From Pseudomonadota bacterium (lineage in GTDB: Bacteria > Myxococcota > Bradymonadia > UBA4248), in contig JAGBXG010000459.1 in NCBI GenBank assembly GCA_017629415.1, forward strand, positions 1-7,908: 7,908 nucleotides of DNA, written 5' to 3'. Positions 1 through 6,410 of the stretch are shown piece after piece; the first letter of the stretch is position 1, and each line of letters starts with the position of its first letter. The position numbers were made by a program, and so were the translations under genes. The notes beneath the pieces are model-generated. The model was not told where the DNA came from. It saw nothing but the letters and a program-made list of their open reading frames with translations, and made no database searches.

Positions 1-1
1 T

Positions 2-1897
2 GACGATTCGTTACTGGGGGCAGTTGGAGCACTGCTGCCGTTCCTCAGTGATATGATTCCGTCTTTGGTCGAACGTGCCCAAACCGAACGCGCTGGATTT
101 TCGCCTATCGGCGCGGTGTATTTTACAACGTCTGTTAAACTCGATCAGACAACAAAAGATTTCCCCCTTCCCGAAGATACCGCAAGCGCAGACTCGTGTT
201 ATCAGCTGATTAACGTGGAACCCACCTCTAAACATTACGGCGAACGCGTGCCCGTGTATGTGAATTTCCATCGTACCGCAAACAAAGTTTGGGCTGAAAA
301 TACCTTAGTCATGCGTCCCGTGCCCGGTGTTGCCGCCAACCCCGGCGACCGTCATGTGGCCATCGTCGGCGACTGCATCACCTCCAGAACACGTAAACTC
401 AATCAATCCAATAAGCTGCGCCATATCTTGAATAAAACCGCACCCAAAGAAATGATGAACAAACTCGAATTTTATGTCGATCAGGTTCATGCTTTGGATA
501 AAGCCGGTAAACTGGGCATTGAAATCGATCGCATTACTGCCATGACCGGTTATGACATGATGGATGCCGCCGCCGAAATGGACAAGATTGCCGCCGACCT
601 GAAAGGCAAAGGCAGTATTGTCACCGATGAAAACGGATTGGCCGTCGGTACTTGGAACACCAATATCATCAGCTCATACAATGCCAATGTTTTTACCGGT
701 ACGTTTAAAACCATCAACTACATTGAAGGCGCATACCCTTATGCCAATGCAGGCGAAGGCGAAATTCGTTTTGATGTCAACGGCAAACTCAAATCCGTCG
801 GTAAAGAAGAAATTGTCACCTATTCGATTGTTGTGCCCAAAACAACCATGCCTTCCAAGGGTTACCCCATTGCCGTTTATGGACATGGAACAGGCGGCAG
901 TGCAAAAACACATTCCGCTTATACGAACAGTGAAGGACTTACTTTGACAAAAGCTGGCGTGCCAATGGCCATGATTGGCTTTGATGCCTGCTTGCATGCA
1001 GACCGTGCAGGCGGCGCTTCGCCGTCTATGGCAGATATGGTCATGATGGTTTTGAACGATCCCGTTGTCATTCGCGAAAGCTGGCGTCAAACTGTTGCCG
1101 ATATGCTCGTTCTCTATGACATTATCGGACGCGGTGAACTGAAATTGCCCTCCCCCATCAAGGGCGGTAAACCGATTACATTCGATCCCAGCTACGGCCT
1201 TTACATGGGACATAGCCAAGGTTCGCAAGAAGCCGGCCTGCTCTTGGGTCTGACCGGTGATATCAAAAATGCCTTCCTGTCCGCAGGCGGCGGCGGTATC
1301 CTGCTCAGCTTTGTCGATCTTCGCCCTGACTTGAGCAATGTAGCAGTCATCGGCGACATCTTGAAAAATAAAACTGCCGCTGACATTTTGGGATACGTCC
1401 TGGGATTGAATGACGGCGATATCAGTTATGACACCTTTATCACCACACAAATCGTCCAGCCTTTGCTCGATCCGATCGATCCTCTGAACTATACGCGTCG
1501 GTTCATCCAAGAACCTAAAACCGGTATGACCCCGAAAAACATTGTTCAAACCATTGGGCTCGGTGATCAAAGCACACCACAAGCCGCTCAGTTTGCCATG
1601 ATTTCTTCAATTGGCTTGCCCACCATCGGCGAAATGTTCACCGATCCTGTTCCCGATCCCATGCGTATTGCCGGCCTCGATATTCCGCAAAAAGCTCCGG
1701 CTTCGAAAAACGTCACCACATCGACAGGCAAAGTCACAGCAGGTGCCCTGCAGTTCAATTATACCGGCAATGATAATCCACACTTTGTCATTTACCGTAT
1801 GAACAGCGCCAAACAATCCTACATTGAATTCTTCCGCACAGCCTTGGAAGGTAAACCTCAAATCATCATCGATGGTTCTCAAGAAGGTGAAAATTAG
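2..1897 (+). CDS. Alpha/beta hydrolase, secreted-lipase-like, 5' partial
   Basis: This is the C-terminal 631 residues of a probable serine esterase or lipase. The ATG at 53 is probably internal: the same frame is open back to base 2 (DDSLLGAVGALLPFLSD before the Met), so the true start lies outside the window. Counting from that Met, an oxyanion-type YGHGTGG lies at 276-282, the nucleophile elbow GHSQG at 386-390 (Ser388), a likely acid Asp505 in GLGDQSTP, and a likely base His577 in NPHFVIY. Order and spacing fit a Ser-Asp-His triad. The roughly 270 residues before YGHGTGG are beta-rich and resemble the N-terminal region of the large bacterial Pla-1/cef (VolA-like) extracellular lipases; this is recognition, not alignment. 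Such proteins are usually exported, but the signal region is not visible. The substrate cannot be read from sequence. It ends with TAG, and 242 bp of repeat-rich spacer separate it from sdhB, so co-transcription is uncertain. Confidence 0.82.
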   Translation, partial: DDSLLGAVGALLPFLSDMIPSLVERAQTERAGFSPIGAVYFTTSVKLDQTTKDFPLPEDTASADSCYQLINVEPTSKHYGERVPVYVNFHRTANKVWAENTLVMRPVPGVAANPGDRHVAIVGDCITSRTRKLNQSNKLRHILNKTAPKEMMNKLEFYVDQVHALDKAGKLGIEIDRITAMTGYDMMDAAAEMDKIAADLKGKGSIVTDENGLAVGTWNTNIISSYNANVFTGTFKTINYIEGAYPYANAGEGEIRFDVNGKLKSVGKEEIVTYSIVVPKTTMPSKGYPIAVYGHGTGGSAKTHSAYTNSEGLTLTKAGVPMAMIGFDACLHADRAGGASPSMADMVMMVLNDPVVIRESWRQTVADMLVLYDIIGRGELKLPSPIKGGKPITFDPSYGLYMGHSQGSQEAGLLLGLTGDIKNAFLSAGGGGILLSFVDLRPDLSNVAVIGDILKNKTAADILGYVLGLNDGDISYDTFITTQIVQPLLDPIDPLNYTRRFIQEPKTGMTPKNIVQTIGLGDQSTPQAAQFAMISSIGLPTIGEMFTDPVPDPMRIAGLDIPQKAPASKNVTTSTGKVTAGALQFNYTGNDNPHFVIYRMNSAKQSYIEFFRTALEGKPQIIIDGSQEGEN

Positions 1898-1920
1898 GAA
1901 AATACGTACGCAAAGTTCTC

Positions 1921-1937
1921 TTGGGGCTTTGCCCCAA
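1921..1937. repeat. GGGGC-type palindromic hairpin
   Basis: TTGGGGC at 1921-1927 pairs perfectly with GCCCCAA at 1931-1937 across a 3-base loop. It lies 24 bases past the hydrolase stop codon but has no T-run after it, so an intrinsic terminator is not well supported. Its surroundings (TACGCAAA then GTTCTCTTGGGGC) nearly match 2924-2957, marking it as a dispersed palindromic repeat. Confidence 0.6.
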
Positions 1938-2009
1938 ACCTCGCCCCTTGAAATCTACCCTTGGGACTCACGTCTGATGTAGGTCTGGCGAACACTAAAC
2001 GCTAACGTT

Positions 2010-2041
2010 CAGGGGCGGAATGAACCCCTGTAGCTCATTCC
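2010..2041 (+). other. Possible H-type RNA pseudoknot upstream of sdhB
   Basis: CAGGGG (2010-2015) pairs with CCCCTG (2025-2030). GGAATGA (2017-2023), inside that loop, pairs with TCATTCC (2035-2041). Linkers are 1, 1 and 4 bases, which is the topology of a compact H-type pseudoknot with stems of 6 and 7 perfect pairs. GTTCA (2007-2011) with TGAAC (2021-2025) is a competing pairing. It lies 99 bases before the sdhB start codon, inside the inverted-end element, so it may be a structured leader or only part of the repeat. Function is unknown. Confidence 0.3.
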
Positions 2042-2139
2042 ACTCCCTGTCGCCCACGACTTCGTATAAGTTGCAGCTTTGCGTACTCCCTATGAAAAGC
2101 CCCATGCATTGTTCAGAGACTTCTAAAGGATAACAAACC

Positions 2140-2874
2140 ATGAAATTTAAAATTTGGCGTCAGGCCGATGCTCAGGCTAAAGGCCATTTTGAAACTCATG
2201 AACTCCAAATTGATCCCAGTGCATCTTTGCTCGAAAGCTTGGATGCCATCAACGAATCGCTTGTCAAAGTGGGTAAAACACCCATCGCCTTTGATTCCGA
2301 TTGCCGCGAAGGCATTTGCGGTGCCTGCGGGCTCGTCGTTGACGGCGTGCCCCATGGCCATGTCCCCGGTACAACAACTTGTCAGCTTCACATGCATCAC
2401 TTTGCCGGACATGATGAAGTCATTATCGAACCATTCAGAGCCAAAACTTTGCCCATCATCAAAGATTGCATGGTCGATAAATCTGCCCTCGAACGCGTGG
2501 CCAAAGCAGGCGGTTATGTTACCGTCAAAACCGGACAACAACCGGAAGCACACACCACTCTCATCCCCAAAATAAAGGCTGATGAAGCTTTCAGCTATGC
2601 CGCATGTATTGGCTGCGGTGCCTGTGTCGCCGCATGCTCCAACGGTGCCGCACACCTTTATACAGGCGCTAAAATAGCCCAGCTTCTGGCATTGCCCCAA
2701 GGGCATCCCGAACGCAGCATACGTGCCAAAGCCATGGTTTCACAGCTTCAAAAAGAAGGGTTCGGCGGATGCTCAAACGAAGGTGAATGCGAAGCCGTTT
2801 GCCCAAAACAAATCAAAACTGGAGCCATTGCTGCCATCAATCGAGAATATATCCGATCGATTTTCGTGAAATGA
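2140..2874 (+). CDS. sdhB: Succinate dehydrogenase/fumarate reductase iron-sulfur subunit
   Basis: This 244-residue protein is the electron-transfer subunit of complex II. It carries electrons between the flavoprotein (SdhA/FrdA) and the membrane cytochrome b through three clusters. The N-terminal ferredoxin domain holds the 2Fe-2S ligands Cys55, Cys60, Cys63 (CREGICGAC) and Cys81. The C-terminal domain holds CIGCGACVAAC with Cys156, 159 and 162, which with Cys221 bind 4Fe-4S; Cys166, Cys211 and Cys217 bind 3Fe-4S. All eleven ligands are present, so the protein looks functional. The PQGHPER segment and the NGAAHLYTGAK stretch after Cys166 resemble the Bacteroidetes-like type paired with a single cytochrome b subunit. 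The start is supported by AAAGGA at 2125-2130, nine bases before ATG. It ends with TGA followed in frame by TAA. No sdhA or sdhC is adjacent, unlike the usual sdhCAB order. The frd alternative cannot be excluded. Confidence 0.95.
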   Translation: MKFKIWRQADAQAKGHFETHELQIDPSASLLESLDAINESLVKVGKTPIAFDSDCREGICGACGLVVDGVPHGHVPGTTTCQLHMHHFAGHDEVIIEPFRAKTLPIIKDCMVDKSALERVAKAGGYVTVKTGQQPEAHTTLIPKIKADEAFSYAACIGCGACVAACSNGAAHLYTGAKIAQLLALPQGHPERSIRAKAMVSQLQKEGFGGCSNEGECEAVCPKQIKTGAIAAINREYIRSIFVK

Positions 2875-2937
2875 TAACACTGCGCCATATCGCAAGTACC
2901 AAGGGGCTCCGCCCCTCACGGTGTACGCAAAAGTTCT

Positions 2938-2986
2938 TTTGGGGCTTGAGCCCCAAACCCCGCCAATGGGCTGAGCCCCTTGGAAC
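2938..2986. repeat. GGGGC-type palindromic repeat pair
   Basis: TTTGGGGC (2938-2945) pairs with GCCCCAAA (2950-2957) as an 8-bp hairpin. It is followed by GGGCTGAGCCCCTTGGAAC (2968-2986), whose exact 19-base reverse complement occurs at 6335-6353. The upstream half nearly repeats 1907-1937. This is direct evidence of a repeat family present in three spacers of the window. No T-run follows, so it is not a convincing terminator for sdhB. Confidence 0.65.
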
Positions 2987-3044
2987 CTGCAATGGATTTG
3001 ACGTTTTTGTGAATGAGCCGGGTACTGATAACACTCGTTTTATG

Positions 3045-3074
3045 GAAAAATGGGGACCCGCTCCCCCATTTTTC
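3045..3074. repeat. Perfect 11-bp hairpin inside copy 2
   Basis: GAAAAATGGGG (3045-3055) pairs perfectly with CCCCATTTTTC (3064-3074) around an 8-base loop. It is the strongest single stem of the spacer and sits near the middle of the inverted-end element. No T-run follows on either strand, so it looks like part of the repeat, though RNA stabilisation or weak termination is possible. Confidence 0.5.
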
Positions 3075-3204
3075 GTCCCCGCGACATACCACTTCGTAAG
3101 TCTTTTGTGACTTTGCGTATGCCGTGCTCCGCCCCTTGGTAGGCTCAAGCCAAAGCCCCATCAAAACTTTGCATGCCATAAGCCCTTTACACCAGTAAAA
3201 AAAA

Positions 3205-3233
3205 TTGCTTATCCGCAGGAGATTGACTAGAAC
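3205..3233 (+). promoter_or_regulatory. Candidate promoter of the Cys-rich lipoprotein gene
   Basis: TTGCTT (3205-3210) and TAGAAC (3228-3233) are separated by 17 bases and preceded by an A-rich tract at 3197-3204 that could act as an UP element. The match to the sigma70 consensus is partial (four of six in each box), and other placements, such as TTGACT at 3223, have poorer -10 partners. It lies just outside the right end of the repeat element. Confidence 0.25.
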
Positions 3234-3274
3234 GTTTCAGGCTCTTTTTGCTTTCGATGGGAGATTTGTCAGCT

Positions 3275-6163
3275 ATGAAACGTTCCGCACTGTTTTGTCT
3301 TGCTCTTTTGCCCTTGTTTTTCCATGGCTGCAACAGTCATGAGGACTACATTTATACATGCGGCAATGGCGTATTGGATGCCGATGAAGTATGCGATGGT
3401 GCATATATTTCATCCCTTGCCAATGTTATGTGTACAAACGGTGCAGCACCAGATATGAATCGTGTCACATGCACTTCAAATTGCACGCTGGATACCACTT
3501 GGGCATGTTTTTCAACCATAACAACATGCGGCAACGGCAAACTCGACGGAAAAGAACAGTGCGACGGCCTGAATATGCCCGAAGTTACGGCCAACTGTGC
3601 CAACCCCGATATGTCCAAACTCTCATGTGTCAACTGCCAGCTGCATGACAGTGGCGTATGTACGCCTGAGAATGTACAGCAGCCTCCCACAGGGAATGTG
3701 CAGCAGCCAGAAACATGGATTCCCGCCACTTGCGGCAATGGACAACTTGATATCGGCGAATGGTGTGATGGAAACCAAATTGCAGATGCTGCCAAAATTT
3801 GTCCAGAAAACATGGCCCTTAAAGCCAATCCTGTCTTTAAATGCCTGAATTCATGCCGTATGGTCGATGTCCGCGATGCCTGCGAATATCGTGCAGCCGC
3901 CTACTGCGGCGACGGAATCCGCTCCAACGACGAACAATGCGATAAAACTGATTTCAATACATCCCTGCTCGCTCAGCTCACTTGCGGATCGGACGAAAAT
4001 CAATACCTCGACAGAGTCGCTTGCACAGATACGTGTGAAATCGACGCATCTGATGTCTGCGTCCCCAAAGTCCGATACGACGTCGGTGTGCTGATCAGTG
4101 AAGTCGTACCGCATCTCCAAGTCACTCAAGAAAATATGTCTATCGATGGGCTGGCTTTTGAGCTGACCAACATGAGTACCGAAAATTACGATCTTTCATC
4201 GTGCTCTTTAGCGCTGATTGCTGAAACCGGCATTCAAAAAAAATATCCACTCGCCGATCTCCAAGTCTCCAGCCTCGAAGCTTATGAATCTGTCGTCATC
4301 TGCTCTTATGACAAGACCGAAGATATTTACGCAGGCGCCTGTGATGCCGTCATTTCCTCTGATATTATGCAAGAACACTTGACGCATACCGCTTATGTCG
4401 GTGTCGTCTGCGGTGACGACAATACGATCGTCGATTTGTTCAACTACAACTCATTTATCGCAGCAATTCAATACGGCGGTGTCGATTTCGTACGTCTCTG
4501 CGATGCCGAACCTGTCACAGAATCCCAAAATGCTTTGCTTGGCAATGCTTGGTTTATCGATTCAACAACTTCACTTGCCCCAAGTTATGGTCTGGGCAGC
4601 CATTGCGATAATCTCGATTCTGGCGTTGCCAGCTGCACTTTCACAGTCAATCGCACAACCCTCGAAAATCGCGGTCAAACCGTTGAACTTGCCCTCGAAA
4701 TCAAAATTCCAGGCCAAAGTGACAAAACCAACAAAACTGATGTGAGCACAGGAACGCAAATTCAATTTATTACGGGCTCGCTCAATGACGGCAAAGTCCG
4801 TAAAGAAATCATCCACATGACACCTGTGCACCCCGATACCGCATGGACTCACGAAGATGGCATCGATCGTTATATCGGCACCCTCCGAAATTGGGACACC
4901 TATGAAGGATTTTTAGAATACGAAACCGGCACTTACGTCCTCGATGCTTCCATCAGCTTTGATAGCGGCAAAACTCAAGTCTTTTGCGGTCCCAAAGGTC
5001 TCGTTCGAAATTACGAAGCTTATGCCGCCAGCGAACGTAATACACTTGTCGTCAGCTATAACGACAATGGCGGCATTTGCGGCGATGGGATCATTACCGC
5101 CAGTGAACTTTGTGAAGGCACCACATTCCGCGACGAAGTCATGGAGTGTGAAAATGCCAATGAAGTCGTCGTCAGCCCAGAAAAAGTCAAATGCAGCAAC
5201 TGCACCATGGTCAGCACGGCTCAAGCTTGTGCTCAAAAACCAACCTCATGCGGCAACAATATCACCGAATCGCCTGAACTCTGCGATGGTGCAGATATAC
5301 CAGCAACATTAAAAATATGTCCTGCCGGCATGGTGGAACGGCTTGCACCTGTCTGGACATGCCGCGACACTTGCACAGGCATTGTCACAGCCGAAGCGTG
5401 TGAACAAGCTTGCGGCAACGGCCGCCTCGATACGGCTGACGGCGAAATTTGCGATGCTTCCCTCTACGATCATGTGGCCGCCTCTGCTGACTGCCATGAA
5501 ACAGCAACATATGATGAAAACCGCGCTGCATGCAGTGCCACTTGTATGCATGAAACTGCCGCTTGCGTCCCCAACACTCATCTCACCATCGATGAATTCA
5601 TCGTTCAAACCCACAATAACACCCCCAATGCCGTCGCTTTTGCTCTCAAATATCGCGGCACATCACCGCTTGATGTCACACATTGCACGGTATCTTTGAT
5701 CGATGCCAACAACAAAATTATCGCAACACCTGGCTATGCCTTGGGATACTTCGATTTTGCCACCATGATGCAGGCCACAGAAACACCGGTTTACCTGGAT
5801 CCCTGCAAGCCATTTGTCATTTGCAGTGAACCTGCCGCCACACAAGCCGAATACAAAAATGTCTTCAACGGTGCCTGTGATGCCCACCTGACACTTGTTG
5901 ACACGTCAACATCTGTGACCAATCCCTTCATTGAATACGCCGATAAAATTGCCCATATTCAGCTGACATGCGGCGGCGAATTTATCGATTTCTTCGATTA
6001 CAAGGGATTCATTTCGGCCATGAACAATGGCTTCACACACGGCAAACTCAAAGCTTCCGACAATCGTCCTTGGCCCAATCGCATGACAACCGACCTTGAA
6101 AAACGCATGGATTTAGACAAAAACTTTGATTTATCCTCGTTTGCCTCCGAATCTTGCGAATAA
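3275..6163 (+). CDS. Large Cys-rich-repeat lipoprotein with two LTD-like domains
   Basis: This is a 962-residue probable surface lipoprotein of unknown function. I start at ATG 3275, not the in-frame TTG 3248 or ATG 3257, because this gives a clean lipoprotein signal (MKRSALFCLALLPLFFHGC, Cys19) with GGGAG at 3259-3263 upstream. His at -2 makes the lipobox imperfect. Domains in order: four myxobacterial-type CGNG/CGDG...CDG cysteine repeats of 45-52 residues (29-78, 85-129, 153-203, 211-262), with a short linker carrying NVQQP twice (134-146); an LTD-like domain (263-444); a beta-rich domain (445-601); three more Cys repeats (602-652, 659-709, 713-764); and a second LTD-like domain (765-962). 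The two LTD-like domains share a Cys in strand 4, VICS, GACDA, and CG...D-x-F-x-Y-x2-FI, so they look duplicated. Many disulfides are expected, implying an exported location. It stands alone and is followed by a strong terminator. A role in adhesion or surface assembly is a guess. Confidence 0.9.
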   Translation: MKRSALFCLALLPLFFHGCNSHEDYIYTCGNGVLDADEVCDGAYISSLANVMCTNGAAPDMNRVTCTSNCTLDTTWACFSTITTCGNGKLDGKEQCDGLNMPEVTANCANPDMSKLSCVNCQLHDSGVCTPENVQQPPTGNVQQPETWIPATCGNGQLDIGEWCDGNQIADAAKICPENMALKANPVFKCLNSCRMVDVRDACEYRAAAYCGDGIRSNDEQCDKTDFNTSLLAQLTCGSDENQYLDRVACTDTCEIDASDVCVPKVRYDVGVLISEVVPHLQVTQENMSIDGLAFELTNMSTENYDLSSCSLALIAETGIQKKYPLADLQVSSLEAYESVVICSYDKTEDIYAGACDAVISSDIMQEHLTHTAYVGVVCGDDNTIVDLFNYNSFIAAIQYGGVDFVRLCDAEPVTESQNALLGNAWFIDSTTSLAPSYGLGSHCDNLDSGVASCTFTVNRTTLENRGQTVELALEIKIPGQSDKTNKTDVSTGTQIQFITGSLNDGKVRKEIIHMTPVHPDTAWTHEDGIDRYIGTLRNWDTYEGFLEYETGTYVLDASISFDSGKTQVFCGPKGLVRNYEAYAASERNTLVVSYNDNGGICGDGIITASELCEGTTFRDEVMECENANEVVVSPEKVKCSNCTMVSTAQACAQKPTSCGNNITESPELCDGADIPATLKICPAGMVERLAPVWTCRDTCTGIVTAEACEQACGNGRLDTADGEICDASLYDHVAASADCHETATYDENRAACSATCMHETAACVPNTHLTIDEFIVQTHNNTPNAVAFALKYRGTSPLDVTHCTVSLIDANNKIIATPGYALGYFDFATMMQATETPVYLDPCKPFVICSEPAATQAEYKNVFNGACDAHLTLVDTSTSVTNPFIEYADKIAHIQLTCGGEFIDFFDYKGFISAMNNGFTHGKLKASDNRPWPNRMTTDLEKRMDLDKNFDLSSFASESCE

Positions 6164-6184
6164 TCATGCGCCTTTTTTGAGCCA

Positions 6185-6208
6185 GGCTATCGGCTACGCC
6201 GATACGCC
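6185..6208. repeat. Palindromic hairpin, first of a related tandem pair
   Basis: GGC then TATCGGC (6185-6194) pairs with GCCGATA (6198-6204), a bulged C, then GCC (6206-6208), with loop TAC. It lies 22 bases past the lipoprotein stop. The same framework recurs in the terminator core at 6221-6245, with paired base changes that preserve the stem. It has no T-run of its own. Confidence 0.6.
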
Positions 6209-6215
6209 CGGCCAC

Positions 6216-6258
6216 CGCGCTGCTATTGGCTACAGCCAATACGCAGCGCGTTTTTTTT
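6216..6258 (+). terminator. Rho-independent terminator of the Cys-rich lipoprotein gene
   Basis: CGCGCTG (6216-6222) pairs with CAGCGCG (6244-6250). Inside, TATTGGC (6224-6230) pairs with GCCAATA (6235-6241) around loop TACA, with a small internal loop between the stems. Eight T residues follow at 6251-6258. Stem strength and T-run both fit intrinsic termination on the + strand, ending the lipoprotein transcript before the convergent namZ gene. Confidence 0.9.
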
Positions 6259-6334
6259 GCTCATGAATGACGCACGTTCCTCGTCAGATGCAACGGAAAA
6301 GCGGAATGAGATACAGGACGTTAATCTATTGTGA

Positions 6335-6357
6335 GTTCCAAGGGGCTCAGCCCCTTG
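6335..6357. repeat. GGGGC-type palindromic repeat, inverted copy
   Basis: GTTCCAAGGGGCTCAGCCC (6335-6353) is the exact reverse complement of 2968-2986. CAAGGGGC (6339-6346) and GCCCCTTG (6350-6357) form a perfect 8-bp hairpin with loop TCA. An outer GACAAA (6357-6362) can pair with TTTGTC (6390-6395). It lies past the 3' end of namZ, but neither strand has a T-run next to it. It is best read as a dispersed intergenic palindrome, possibly with a role in mRNA 3' ends. Confidence 0.65.
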
Positions 6358-6410
6358 ACAAAGTTTGAAACGGAACCCCCAAAAACTGGTTTGTCCCACA
6401 CAAGAACTTG

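Larger units (their letters stand above)
1906..2086. repeat. Intergenic element with 10-bp inverted ends (copy 1)
   Basis: The spacer after the hydrolase gene is bounded by a perfect inverted repeat: GTACGCAAAG at 1906-1915 and CTTTGCGTAC at 2077-2086. Just inside the right end is ACTTCGTATAAGT (2060-2072). The left end runs straight into a GGGGC/GCCCC hairpin. Both ends match those of the larger element at 2897-3141, which suggests a dispersed, possibly MITE-like or REP-like family. No protein-coding frame is supported. The exact boundaries and any target-site duplication cannot be fixed from two copies. Confidence 0.55.
2897..3141. repeat. Larger intergenic element with nested inverted ends (copy 2)
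   Basis: Most of the 400-bp spacer 2875-3274 is a repeat element rather than a gene. Outer ends are a perfect 11-bp inverted repeat, TACCAAGGGGC (2897-2907) and GCCCCTTGGTA (3131-3141). Nested inside are TACGCAAAAG (2924-2933) and CTTTGCGTAT (3111-3120), matching the ends of the 1906-2086 element. ACTTCGTAAGT (3091-3101) matches the same place in copy 1. A further inverted, GGGGC-related segment follows at 3142-3176. Frames crossing this region run through the palindromes and have no recognisable domain, so I call no gene. A MITE-like or clustered-REP origin is inferred. Confidence 0.55.

Noticed and set aside
674..1582. 302-codon open frame on the - strand across the hydrolase gene
   Set aside because: It lies wholly antisense to a gene with a clear catalytic motif set, has a Cys/Phe/Gly-rich composition without any domain, and is explained by the codon bias of the + strand gene.
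2113..2706. 197-codon open frame on the - strand across sdhB
   Set aside because: It is antisense to an unmistakable SdhB with all cluster cysteines and has no recognisable domain or ribosome site.
2872..3035. Ten-base direct repeat TGATAACACT at 2872 and 3026, resembling an insertion-site duplication
   Set aside because: The first copy includes the sdhB stop codons, the copies do not border the inverted-repeat ends, and a 10-base match is plausible by chance.
2787..3179. Several overlapping frames of 87-107 codons on both strands in the spacer after sdhB
   Set aside because: They run through palindromic repeats, conflict with each other, and have no domain. Similar protein-like strings reappear wherever the GGGGC repeat occurs, so they are translated repeats.
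3223..3251. TTGACT as a -35 box for the lipoprotein gene
   Set aside because: The base run 17 bases downstream is TTTTGC, which does not resemble a -10 box.
3671..3708. Near-identical 14-base direct repeat in the lipoprotein gene
   Set aside because: It simply encodes the twice-used NVQQP linker between Cys repeats 2 and 3. It is a minor local duplication, not a mobile element.
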